From positions 62,001 through 126,000 of the forward strand of contig JALCMG010000007.1 of NCBI GenBank assembly GCA_022648325.1: 64,000 bases of DNA. The letters are read 5' to 3'. The DNA comes from Olsenella sp. (GTDB lineage: Bacteria; Actinomycetota; Coriobacteriia; Coriobacteriales; Atopobiaceae). The notes beneath the pieces were generated by a model. The model was not told where the DNA came from, did not search any database, and worked only from the letters and a program-made list of their open reading frames with translations. How positions within the stretch are numbered: position 1 is the first letter of the stretch; every line of letters starts with the position of its first letter. Both the position numbers and the translations under genes were made by a program. Positions 44,808 to 54,137 of the stretch are shown here, in pieces.

Positions 44808-45787
44808 GATGCCACCTCGCTCTTGGGCACGCACACCAGGATAGTGCGGCCATAGCCATCAATATAGTTGCAGGTACAAAGGGTGAGCGCGTGGCTCGCC
44901 TTGCCGATAAGATCAGCGGCGTCGGAGCGGCTGGTCACAGACTTAGCGAGAAGGCTCGAAAGATACGAGTGGAACTCGTCTTTGCTGGTCCAGTCAAAGA
45001 CACGCACGTTGGTGTCGTTCTCATCCGTGTAGTAGAGGAAGAGCGGCTCAAGCTCGTAGTTTGCTTCCTCTGTCACGTACCACACAGTACCCACCGAGTC
45101 GAAGACCTCCTGCTTGTCCATGTCGGCGATGGGCTTGAACATAGCTCCATTGCGCAGGTGATGGCCATAGATAATAGTCTGCTGGTCAAGCATGCCGGGA
45201 GCCTGGTTTTGGTAGTCCATGAAGACCTGCCCGCCAAGCGAGTAATTACCCTCGGCGTTCGTGTGGAGGTACTTCTCGTTATCCGAGGCCTGGTAGACAG
45301 GGAAGCTCACCACCGTGTTGGGAATCTGCACCCAGCCCACTATCTCAGGGTTGATTGCCTTGAGAGCAGCCCAGTCCACTACCGGGGGTTGATTGCCCTC
45401 GTCATCTACAGTTGCGTATGCCGCGAGCTTTTCGTTCTCCACGTCCTGCTCGTGATACTGCCACTGCGAGTAGCCAAACATCCCCGCTGCCACAACGATA
45501 AGCACGATGCCGATGATGAAGAGAATCGTAGAGATAATGCGGCTGCGGCGCTTGCGCGGGTCGCGTGAACGCCGTCCCGAGAAGTCATATGGGTCGGTCT
45601 CACGATAGCTATCGCTCTTCATGCGGTGGTTGTGATGAGAGGACCGAGTGCCCTTCCCGCTTGAAGATGGGTCATTCGTGACCACCGGGATGAAGCCCGC
45701 AGGAGCTTGGTTGGCAGCAGTATCCGGCACCGGCGCAGAACCGGCCCCGGATGAGTTGCCGAAGTGCTTACCCTGACTGCTTGACAC
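44804..45787 (-). CDS. srtB: Class B sortase
   Basis: 327 residues from GTG 45787, with AAAGGC upstream. A long cytoplasmic N-terminus (1-80, Ser/Asn/Arg-rich) precedes one TM helix (about 84-105, IISTILFIIGIVLIVVAAGM). The catalytic domain has WVQIPNTVVSFPVYQ, DNEKYLHTNAEGNYS, His in IIYGHHLRNGAMF, the active-site Cys in TLCTCNY, and Arg in GYGRTIL. These are class B features. It anchors a surface protein, substrate unknown. It sits inside the purine operon, and its stop overlaps purF. The neighbouring yqeY starts 27 nt upstream. Confidence 0.9.
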   Translation of the reverse strand: MSSSQGKHFGNSSGAGSAPVPDTAANQAPAGFIPVVTNDPSSSGKGTRSSHHNHRMKSDSYRETDPYDFSGRRSRDPRKRRSRIISTILFIIGIVLIVVAAGMFGYSQWQYHEQDVENEKLAAYATVDDEGNQPPVVDWAALKAINPEIVGWVQIPNTVVSFPVYQASDNEKYLHTNAEGNYSLGGQVFMDYQNQAPGMLDQQTIIYGHHLRNGAMFKPIADMDKQEVFDSVGTVWYVTEEANYELEPLFLYYTDENDTNVRVFDWTSKDEFHSYLSSLLAKSVTSRSDAADLIGKASHALTLCTCNYIDGYGRTILVCVPKSEVAS

Positions 45788-45814
45788 GTGGCTGCCTTTC
45801 TCTGTCGAGACGAA

Positions 45815-46264
45815 CTAGGAGAGCTTGCTCCCCACGTACGCCGCGGCGGCGGGCTTGTCGAAGTTGCCGTTGGTTGCCTTGGTGAGCGCGCCCATGACCT
45901 TGCCCATGTCGCGCTTCGACGTGGCGCCAAGCTGAGCGATAAGGGAGTCGGCCAGCTGCTCGAGGTCGGCGCCCTCGAGCTGGCGCGGCAATAGCTGAGA
46001 GAGGACGTCCGCCTGGGCCGAAAGCTCCTCGATGCGCTCGGCGTGGGACTCGACCCCTGCCTTACGCAAGCCGTCGAGCTCCTCGGCGGTGACCTTCTGG
46101 AGCTTCTTCACGGCCTTGGTGATGTCGGCCTCGGTGGCTTCGCGGCGCTCGTCGACCTCGACCTGCTTCACGGTCTGGTTGACCTGGCGCAGGATAGAGA
46201 CGCGGACCTTGTCGCGCGCCTTCATGGCCACCTTGATCTGCTCGAGCAGTTCTTCCTTCTTCAT
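45815..46264 (-). CDS. YqeY/GatB-like tail domain protein
   Basis: 149 residues, a full-length GatB/YqeY domain protein: KKEELLEQIKVAMKARDKVR at the start, then ILRQVNQTVKQVEVDERREA, LPRQLEGADLEQLADSLIA and the C-terminal KRDMGKVMGALTKATNGNFD. Related to the tail domain of tRNA amidotransferase GatB and thought to bind tRNA; the exact function is unknown. AGGGAGG precedes ATG 46264. It lies between purE and the sortase in the same operon. Confidence 0.9.
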   Translation of the reverse strand: MKKEELLEQIKVAMKARDKVRVSILRQVNQTVKQVEVDERREATEADITKAVKKLQKVTAEELDGLRKAGVESHAERIEELSAQADVLSQLLPRQLEGADLEQLADSLIAQLGATSKRDMGKVMGALTKATNGNFDKPAAAAYVGSKLS

Positions 46265-46307
46265 GTGGTGCAGTCCTCCCTGGTTGCAGCAGTGGAGCCG
46301 GCGGCCT

Positions 46308-46769
46308 CTACGCCTCTGCCATCTGCTGCTTCATGTGAACGATCTTCTCGCGGTACTCCGGCATGGTGGTACCCAGGATCTGGGTGGCATAGATGGCTGC
46401 GTTCTTGGCGCCGCCGATGGCCACGCAGGCCACGGGCACGCCAGAGGGCATCTGCACCATGGAGAGAAGGGAATCCATGCCGCCCAGGTCGCTTGTCTTC
46501 ATGGGAACGCCGACAATGGGCAGCGGCGTATAGGCAGCAACGACGCCGCCCAGGTGAGCGGCCTTACCCGCGGCAGCGATGATCACCTTGAGGCCACGGT
46601 TTGCTGCGGTAGAGGCCCAATCGTGGACCTTCTGTGGCGCGCGGTGCGCCGACGCGATGACGAGCTCGTACGGAACGCCCAGCTCATCGAGCTGAGCGGT
46701 GCAAGCCTCCATCGCCGGCATGTCCGACTTAGACCCCATGATGATTCCCACCAGCGGCTTCTCCGCCAT
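46308..46769 (-). CDS. purE: N5-CAIR mutase PurE
   Basis: 153 residues. Converts N5-CAIR to CAIR (class I PurE), an IMP pathway step. Family motifs: [87 protein letters not shown] precedes ATG 46769. It is first in the operon purE-yqeY-srtB-purF-purM-purN. A TATACT -10 box lies at 46807-46812. Confidence 0.97.
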   Translation of the reverse strand: MAEKPLVGIIMGSKSDMPAMEACTAQLDELGVPYELVIASAHRAPQKVHDWASTAANRGLKVIIAAAGKAAHLGGVVAAYTPLPIVGVPMKTSDLGGMDSLLSMVQMPSGVPVACVAIGGAKNAAIYATQILGTTMPEYREKIVHMKQQMAEA

Positions 46770-46806
46770 AGGACCCCCTTTATATTTGGGTTCAGAGACG
46801 CATCAC

Positions 46807-46812
46807 AGTATA
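46807..46812 (-). promoter_or_regulatory. Candidate -10 box of the purE operon
   Basis: TATACT on the minus strand in CTCCATCTATACTGTGATG; the same context recurs upstream of metA at 17302-17307. No strong -35. Confidence 0.4.
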
Positions 46813-46901
46813 GATGGAGCTGGGCGGGCGGTGGCGCAGGGGCCTATCATTAACCAACAGCAACAGATACCGAAGATCGAACACTAACCGAGAGGTACCG
46901 C

Positions 46902-47771
46902 ATGGATGCAAAGGATCTTGTTCTCTATCGGAGAGAGGGAGCGTACATCCCGCGCGTTGCCGCCGTGCACGACCTGTGCGGATACGGCAAGTGCTCGCTA
47001 GGGATTGCCATTCCCGTCCTCTCTGCGGCCGGCTGCGACGTGTGCCCGGTCCCTACCTCGCTCTTCTCGGCACACACCAAGTTCCCCACGTTCTACATGC
47101 ACGACACGACACCCATTCTTGGGGACTACCTCGATGCCTGGGAAAAGGAAGGCATCGAGCTTGATGCGATTTACTCAGGATTTCTGGGATCGGCCGCCCA
47201 GGTGGGCGCCATCCAGCGACTCTACCGCGAACACCCCACGGCGCTGCGCGTGGTTGATCCCGTGATGGGTGACGGCGGGAAGATGTACCCCACGTACACG
47301 GCCGAGCTGTGCGATAAGATGCGCGCGCTTGTTGCGGGGGCAGACGCTCTCACCCCCAATCTCACCGAGGCACACCTGCTTACCGGGATGCCGTACCACG
47401 GACAGGACATCTCGCAGGCCGAGGTAGAAAGCTATGCGGCACAACTGGTGGGGATGGGGGCGCGGCTCGTTGTGGTTAAGGGCGTGACGCGCGGAGACGG
47501 CCTTATAAGAAATTACATTGCTGGCGAGAAGGTCGACCTGGTAGAGGTTGTGGGTGAGCAGCTTCCCTTCATGACGCACGGGACCGGCGACCTGTTTGCC
47601 TCGGCGCTCACCGGAGCCGTGATGTGCGGTCGCAGCGTGTATGACGCGGTGGCGTTTACCACGGACTTCGTGCGCGATGCCATGCGCGTTACGCGTCTGC
47701 AGCCGGACTTCGAGGTGCGTGGGGTTTCGTTCGAGAGCCTGCTGGGACAGGTTGCCGCACTCGTGGGGTAG
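46902..47771 (+). CDS. Pyridoxal/pyridoxine kinase (PdxK/PdxY family)
   Basis: 289 residues. Ribokinase-like fold that phosphorylates B6 vitamers. Motifs: AAVHDLCGYGKCSLGIAIPV at the N-terminus, VVDPVMGDGGKMYP in the middle, LTPNLTEAHLLTGMPY, and the anion-hole/catalytic segment MTHGTGDLFASALTGAVM with Asp. GAGAGG precedes ATG 46902. Divergent from purE. Specificity between pyridoxal, pyridoxine and HMP cannot be fixed by eye; the PdxY-like GTGD form favours pyridoxal or pyridoxine. Confidence 0.92.
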   Translation: MDAKDLVLYRREGAYIPRVAAVHDLCGYGKCSLGIAIPVLSAAGCDVCPVPTSLFSAHTKFPTFYMHDTTPILGDYLDAWEKEGIELDAIYSGFLGSAAQVGAIQRLYREHPTALRVVDPVMGDGGKMYPTYTAELCDKMRALVAGADALTPNLTEAHLLTGMPYHGQDISQAEVESYAAQLVGMGARLVVVKGVTRGDGLIRNYIAGEKVDLVEVVGEQLPFMTHGTGDLFASALTGAVMCGRSVYDAVAFTTDFVRDAMRVTRLQPDFEVRGVSFESLLGQVAALVG

Positions 47772-47826
47772 CCCGGCGGCCCGGGTGGCGGCCTTCTTGC
47801 TGTAGCGGTCCTCCGCCGCAGCTCCA

Positions 47827-47936
47827 ATCTGCATTTTCAGATCGGTTAGGGCGGTCTAACCAATCGAAATTTGCAGATTGAGAGGTGCCCTGAGAATTCC
47901 GATCGTTTAGGCACTGCTAACCAATCGAAAATTGCA
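47827..47936. repeat. Two palindromic units downstream of the AbiEi-like gene
   Basis: Unit 1 (47827-47878) runs ATCTGCATTTTC...GATCGGTTAG, spacer, CTAACCAATCGAAATTTGCAGAT-like. Unit 2 (47892-47936) has CCGATCGTTTAG, spacer, CTAACCAATCG, then AAAATTGCAG. Both share the core GATCGGTTAG/CTAACCGATC with three units upstream of the gene at 49247-49436. Confidence 0.75.
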
Positions 47937-47974
47937 GTTTAAATACAGTTGGCTACCAGCAAAGCAACCCCCAA

Positions 47975-48982
47975 TCACTGAACGTTCCATGCGGCTGGAT
48001 TTTCTCGCCGAGGCACCCCATAGCGTTCGAGCAACGCCCTGAAGTACGGCCGGTTCTTGGCCTCCTCGAAGCTAAACCGCATAACGGAAGCATTGCACAA
48101 CGTGAGGCGAGACTCCCGTCGACGCTCGGCGAGAAGCACCTTGCCGGAGACCTTCTCGCCCGCGCCGGCGCGCTCAGCATACTTCGCCGACCCGTCAAGC
48201 TCGCCAAATATCGGGCGGCCAAAACCGGTGTCCCAAACGTAATCGATTCTGTACTCGCACCCAGGACGTGAGGGGTCCTCAACAAGAACCTGCAGCTCAG
48301 GTATGCAGAAGCCCAGCTCGATGATAATTCCGCGCGCCACTGATTCGCCGCCGTTTTCGGATCGACCGTCCGCCCAGCCAATGGTCTGAAGCGCATGCCG
48401 AGAACCGCGCGTACGCGGCTGTGCCTGCACAAATCTGGCCAGGTCCTCTCGCGCGAGGTCGTAGTCACGAAGCGTGGAATCCGCGACTGCAAGCCCGGTG
48501 GGCATGGGGAGCGTTCGCAGGCAGTCTGCGATAGTCCTGTCCAACGGTGTCACCTTCACGCCCGCAACAATTTCGCAGGCCTCGCCCGGGCTCGCGGACG
48601 AGCATTGCCTCACCACGTGTTTCCCCCGGAACGCGGAGCACCCACTTCCGCCAACAATATGAACCACGGAGGGGTCAGGCTCGGAAACCTGCAGGCCGTG
48701 GGCTATCGCAGCGGAGGTACCGCAAAACACCCATTCCGGATGCAATGCAGCAACCGCGCGAATCACATGTAGCGACCGGGCGCTTGGCGAGAGGAACTTC
48801 CAGTGCGTAGTCCTGGCATATACGCGCGGGAACGGTACGACGAGATCGCCCCTTTTTGCCCTCCGTTCGAGGAGCTGCCTTGTACGATCGCTTTTCACGC
48901 AGAGGCACATGCCACGCTCCTCTGCTGCTTCAAACGCTTCCCTGACCTCTTCCTGCGCCAAACGCCAATATCCCCTGCTCAC
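47975..48982 (-). CDS. AbiEi-like protein with C-terminal restriction-endonuclease-fold domain
   Basis: 335 residues from GTG 48982 with GGAAGGGGG upstream. Residues 1-55 form an AbiEi-type winged helix (DRTRQLLERRAKRGDLVVPF, PRVYAR). The central part (about 70-175) has RAVAALHPEWVFCGTSAAIAHGL and VKVTPLDRTIADCLRTLP, typical of AbiEi antitoxin family proteins. The end (about 215-275) has IELG, YRIDYVW (Asp247) and FGELDG (Glu261, Asp263), a DUF559/Vsr-like PD-(D/E)xK core with all acids in place. No AbiEii toxin is adjacent. Five palindromes bracket the gene, two downstream and three upstream. Autoregulation or self-mobilised defence element are both possible. Confidence 0.78.
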   Translation of the reverse strand: MSRGYWRLAQEEVREAFEAAEERGMCLCVKSDRTRQLLERRAKRGDLVVPFPRVYARTTHWKFLSPSARSLHVIRAVAALHPEWVFCGTSAAIAHGLQVSEPDPSVVHIVGGSGCSAFRGKHVVRQCSSASPGEACEIVAGVKVTPLDRTIADCLRTLPMPTGLAVADSTLRDYDLAREDLARFVQAQPRTRGSRHALQTIGWADGRSENGGESVARGIIIELGFCIPELQVLVEDPSRPGCEYRIDYVWDTGFGRPIFGELDGSAKYAERAGAGEKVSGKVLLAERRRESRLTLCNASVMRFSFEEAKNRPYFRALLERYGVPRRENPAAWNVQ

Positions 48983-49246
48983 CGCTGGCCCCCTTCCAGT
49001 TAACTTGGTGAGCTTCTTGTACCGAGCCTAGAGATGTCTATATCTGACACCTTTCTGACAGCATTCTTACGCGCTGGTCAGATGGGGTATTTGATGCTCT
49101 TCTCAGTGAAATATTCTGTGAGCGGAAGGCGACCCGGCGTGAGAGGTCGAAAATTCAGGGAATTTGGGAAGCGGCGGCGAAATGCCAGTGGCCTCTTGTG
49201 TGCTCACGTGTACTGGTGCGTCCTGAGCGACTCGTTTTCTCGCCAA
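48983..49246. other. Upstream region of the AbiEi-like gene
   Basis: No gene is seen here. Contains only the likely promoter of the AbiEi-like gene; the palindrome array begins at 49247. Confidence 0.3.
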
Positions 49247-49436
49247 TTCTGCAAATTTCGATCGTTTAGCGACCCCTAACCGATCGACATTTGCAGATTG
49301 AGAACTTCGCTGCAATTCCCGATCGTTTAGCCTGCTTTAACCGATCGGAATTTACAGTTGGGCGCAATTTTGCAGAATTCGATTGGTTAGAGAAATACCG
49401 ATCGGTTAGGGGCTCCTAACCGATCGGGAATTGCAG
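49247..49436. repeat. Three palindromic units upstream of the AbiEi-like gene
   Basis: Unit 3 (49247-49297) TTCTGCAAATTTCGATCG ... CGATCGACATTTGCAGA; unit 4 (49311-49357) GCAATTCCCGATCGTTTAG ... TTAACCGATCGGAATTTACAG; unit 5 (49370-49436) TTGCAGAATTCGATTGGTTAG, a short spacer, then CCGATCGGTTAG-GGGCTC-CTAACCGATCGG. Half sites of the form GATYGKTTAG recur in each and also in the two downstream units. Confidence 0.75.
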
Positions 49437-49503
49437 GAGTGAAGCGAAACGCAGGCAGGAAGGTCTCATCTACGGCAGCCAGACTCCCCTAGAACCACTA
49501 AGC

Positions 49504-50394
49504 CTACTTCGAGCCGGTACCGGATCCAGAGCCGCTACCAGACCCGCTGGTCGCATCGTCGCTCGTCGACGAGCCGCTCTCCGTGGTGCTCCCCGTAATG
49601 TCGTTGAGAATCGCAACCGGCGTGAAGGACGTTGTGACCTGATCGCGCAGTTCCTCCTGCAGCGTCGAGTCCACACCCGTGATGTTGCAGTTGAAGTTCA
49701 CGCCCGCCGAACTCTGTGTCTTGGACCACACAAACGTGATGAACGAGGTCACGTCGCCGGTAGGCTTGAGGAACCCAAATAGCTGCGCAGTCTTGAACTT
49801 GCCGTTCTCGTCCATGTGGACGTTCACGTGATAGATAACGGTGTTGATATTGGGGTTGAGAAGGCAGTTGACCGAGAAGGCCGACGCCTGCACCTGGGAG
49901 CCGGAAAAGCACTCGAGGGCGTCTTTCGAGGTTGTGTCGATAACGGTCACCTCGACGGTACCGGTATTCTCGTCGGCTTCCTGCACGGAGAAGTCCTCGG
50001 GGAACTGCGTGAAGCCATTGCCCCATGACACGCCGCCGCGCAGAGCAGACGCCACCGTTGCAACCGTCACGTCGTGCGCAAGGTCTGCCGTGTTCGAGCG
50101 GCGCACCACGCCAAACAGCACCTGCGCCACAACTACGATAACGAGAAACACCAGCACAAAGCCAACTGCTGTCTTTGCAATAACCTTGCCCACGTTGGAG
50201 CCAGAGGGGTCCTCCGAAGAGAGCGGGTCGACGTCAACGCCGGTACCCTTCTCCTTGCGGCGGCTCCGCTCGCGACGGGCGACCTCCTCGTTAGAGTGGC
50301 CCGTCTCGTCAACTGTCTCGAAGAGCTTCTCGGCCTCATCGCCAGTAAGGGCATTGGTCTGGCGGCGGGCCATCTCATCTTTGGACTTAGCCAT
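49504..50394 (-). CDS. Single-TM protein with a long Ser/Gly-rich C-terminus
   Basis: 296 residues from ATG 50394; GGGGGAG lies 4 nt upstream. Cytoplasmic N-terminus (1-70) has a possible helix TGDEAEKLFETVDE and an Arg/Lys cluster. One TM helix (74-97, VGFVLVFLVIVVVAQVLFGVV). An extracellular domain (about 105-260) contains CFSGSQVQASAFSVNC and FNCNITGVD, with Cys that may pair. The tail is Ser/Gly repeats. The start overlaps the Nudix stop by 8 nt (50387-50394), so the two are coupled. Family unknown; the outer domain may be a beta-rich surface domain. Confidence 0.72.
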   Translation of the reverse strand: MAKSKDEMARRQTNALTGDEAEKLFETVDETGHSNEEVARRERSRRKEKGTGVDVDPLSSEDPSGSNVGKVIAKTAVGFVLVFLVIVVVAQVLFGVVRRSNTADLAHDVTVATVASALRGGVSWGNGFTQFPEDFSVQEADENTGTVEVTVIDTTSKDALECFSGSQVQASAFSVNCLLNPNINTVIYHVNVHMDENGKFKTAQLFGFLKPTGDVTSFITFVWSKTQSSAGVNFNCNITGVDSTLQEELRDQVTTSFTPVAILNDITGSTTESGSSTSDDATSGSGSGSGSGTGSK

Positions 50395-51241
50395 CGAGCT
50401 CCCCCTCGCCTGCAGGGTCGTTCACAGGGCCAGCCGCCTCTCCCGGCGAAAGACGGTGTGCGATTGCGTCGCAGATAAGGGCGCCAACCACGGTCTTCGC
50501 GTCCTCAATCCTGCCGTCGAGAACGGCATCGACCAGCTCGGACAAGTCCACCAGATCGACGTTGATGAACTCGTCTGCGTCGGGGCTGGACTCGTGGTAG
50601 CTGAGGCCGGTTGCCATGTAGAGGTGAATGAGCTCGTCGCAGAAGCCGTCGGACGTGGCGATGGTGGTGAGGTAGGCCATCTTCTCGGCCTGCATGCCCG
50701 TTTCCTCGGCTAGCTCGCGATGGGCCGCGTCGAGAGGATCCTCGCCGGGGCCGAGTTTGCCTGCGGGAATCTCGACCGTGACGCGGTCGAGCGCAGTGCG
50801 AAACTGGCGAACCAGGCAGATGCGTCCCTCATCGGTAAGTGCGACAACCGCAACGGCGCCTGGATGACGTACCACGTCACGGACGGCGGTACGGCCATCG
50901 GGAAGCCTCACGCGCAAACGGTTGACATTGAAGATGCGACCAGTCCAAGCAACGTCTTCGGAGACGGGGTGCTCCTCCAGCTCCGCATCGCGAGGGTCAT
51001 CTTCGCCAAGGACTAGGTCACGGGCCTGCGGCAGGCCGGAGACGTGATCCTGGCTCGAGCGGTCGCCATCAAAGGTGAGGCTATCTGCCGCCGAACGCAT
51101 GTCAGCAGTAGCCGAGCGAAGATCGTCCATCGTAGGCACCGCCTCGAGGTACTGCGGACGAATCTGTGAGTCGTCCGCAGAGACATCATTGTGGGAGTAT
51201 CCCTCTTCCCTCTCGTCACCCGTGTCCTGCACCCGTGCCAC
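50387..51241 (-). CDS. Nudix hydrolase (ADP-ribose pyrophosphatase-like)
   Basis: 284 residues from GTG 51241 (AGAGG upstream). The Nudix box GKLGPGEDPLDAAHRELAEE is complete with the ETG that follows, as in GX5EX7REUXEEXGU. The preceding IFNVNRLRVRLPDG and VVRHPGAVAVVAL are typical of NudF/ADP-ribose pyrophosphatases. The first 90 residues are an acidic extension without match, and ATG 51130 (MDDLRSATADM), which has GAGGCGG upstream, may be the true start. Substrate is inferred as ADP-ribose. It is co-transcribed with the single-TM gene, whose start overlaps its stop. Confidence 0.85.
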   Translation of the reverse strand: MARVQDTGDEREEGYSHNDVSADDSQIRPQYLEAVPTMDDLRSATADMRSAADSLTFDGDRSSQDHVSGLPQARDLVLGEDDPRDAELEEHPVSEDVAWTGRIFNVNRLRVRLPDGRTAVRDVVRHPGAVAVVALTDEGRICLVRQFRTALDRVTVEIPAGKLGPGEDPLDAAHRELAEETGMQAEKMAYLTTIATSDGFCDELIHLYMATGLSYHESSPDADEFINVDLVDLSELVDAVLDGRIEDAKTVVGALICDAIAHRLSPGEAAGPVNDPAGEGELDG

Positions 51242-51298
51242 CGCCTTGTGCCTCTAAAGTCTCGTAACTCAAACTCGCTGTGCTTGGGGGAGCCGGCG

Positions 51299-52594
51299 CT
51301 ACCCGTTGCTCCTGGGGAGAACTGCCTTCGCCCCAATGTCGGTGCGGAAGGTCTTGCCCTCAAAGTCGATAAGGTCGCACGCGGCGTAGGCCTGACGGCG
51401 CGCCTCATCAAACGTTGGCGCCACGGCGGTCACATCGAGCACGCGGCCACCGGCTGTGACCAGCTGTCCGTTGGTATCAATTGCCGTGCCCGCATGGTAG
51501 ACGGTCACGCCGGGTAGCTCCTCGGCGCGCTCGATACCGGTGATAGTCTTGCCCTTCTCGTACGCGCCGGGATACCCTGCGCTGGTGAGTACCACCGATA
51601 CGGCCCAATCGTCATCCCACGAGACCATGTCGGGCGAAAGCGTGCCCTTATCACAGGCGAGAAAGACATCGATAAGGTCTGCCTTCATACGCGGCAGGAC
51701 CACCTGAGTCTCCGGATCGCCAAAGCGCGCGTTGAACTCCAGCACCTTGGGACCGTCCTTGGTGAGCATGAAGCCACCGTACAGGCAGCCAGAATACGTG
51801 ATACCCTCCGCGCGAAGTTCGTCGACCACGCGCTGCTCTATGGCAACCATGGCTGCGTGCCCCTCGGGCGTGACCATAGGGACGGGCGAGTAGACGCCCA
51901 TGCCGCCGGTGTTGGGGCCCTTGTCGCCATCAAGGGCGCGCTTGTGGTCCTGCGCGGTGGCCAACGGAACCAGCGTGGTGCCATCGGTGAGCGCGAGAAG
52001 CGAGCACTCGGGACCGTCGAGGGTCTCCTCAACGATCACCGTTGCGCCGGCCTCGCCAAAGCGTCCCGAGAAGCACTCCCGCACACCGGCAAGGGCCTCC
52101 TCGGTATCCTTGGCCACGATGACGCCCTTGCCTGCAGCCAGGCCGTCGGCCTTGACCACGCAGGGTCCGTCGAGACGGCGAACGTACTCCTCGCAGGGCT
52201 CCTGCTTGGTAAAGGAGCGCCAGGCGGCAGTGGGCACGCCCGCGCGGGCCATGACCTGCTTGGCGAACTTTTTGGAACCCTCCATGCGCGCCGCGGAGGC
52301 GTTTGGCCCAAAGCAGGCAATACCCGCCGAGCGCACGGCATCTGCCACGCCGTCCACAAGCGGGGCCTCGGGACCAATGACCACGAGGTCAATGCCGTTC
52401 TCGCAGGCAAAGCTGGCAACGTCAACCGGCGAGTTCTGATCGACGGGAGCAACCTGGGCCATAGCGTCCATACCGCCGTTGCCTGGTGCAACCCAGAGTC
52501 TGCCCGCGCGGGGCGATTCGGCAAGCTTGGCGAGAAGCGCGTGCTCGCGTCCACCCGCACCCAGCAGAAGAATATCAACCTTCGAATCGCCCAC
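51299..52594 (-). CDS. purD: Phosphoribosylamine-glycine ligase PurD
   Basis: 431 residues from GTG 52594, with GAGGGAGG upstream. ATP-grasp ligase forming GAR, the second IMP step. Markers: ILLLGAGGREHALLAKLAES, PGNGGMDAMA, VVKADGLAAGKGVIVAKD, GPNTGGMGVYSP, LYGGFMLTKDGPKVLEFNAR and FGDPETQVVLPRM. It lies about 57 nt upstream of the Nudix gene and 66 nt downstream of purA, all on the minus strand, so a purA-purD unit is likely. Confidence 0.97.
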   Translation of the reverse strand: MGDSKVDILLLGAGGREHALLAKLAESPRAGRLWVAPGNGGMDAMAQVAPVDQNSPVDVASFACENGIDLVVIGPEAPLVDGVADAVRSAGIACFGPNASAARMEGSKKFAKQVMARAGVPTAAWRSFTKQEPCEEYVRRLDGPCVVKADGLAAGKGVIVAKDTEEALAGVRECFSGRFGEAGATVIVEETLDGPECSLLALTDGTTLVPLATAQDHKRALDGDKGPNTGGMGVYSPVPMVTPEGHAAMVAIEQRVVDELRAEGITYSGCLYGGFMLTKDGPKVLEFNARFGDPETQVVLPRMKADLIDVFLACDKGTLSPDMVSWDDDWAVSVVLTSAGYPGAYEKGKTITGIERAEELPGVTVYHAGTAIDTNGQLVTAGGRVLDVTAVAPTFDEARRQAYAACDLIDFEGKTFRTDIGAKAVLPRSNG

Positions 52595-52659
52595 GAGTCC
52601 TCCCTCGTTCGTTACACAGCATGACGCGCCCAGATGCACCGGGCGCGTCCACAAAGTGC

Positions 52660-53940
<1,281 letters not shown>

Positions 53941-54137
53941 TGCTCCCCCTCATTAGAGTGTGATAGGCGGGCAGCCGGTGCACAACGCACGGTGCCCCTA
54001 ACCACGCAAGTATACGGCATAGCCGTGCCTTCCCGTGAGCGGTGCGGGAGCGTTTGGAAACATCCCACAGCCATAACAAGCTTGCACATGACAGACTGCG
54101 GAGCATGGCAAGGCCGCAGGCAAGAAGTGCGCAGACA

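Noticed and set aside
49247-49436. CRISPR-like array
   Set aside because: Units are palindromic, differ in sequence and spacing, and no spacer of constant length is present; no cas genes nearby.
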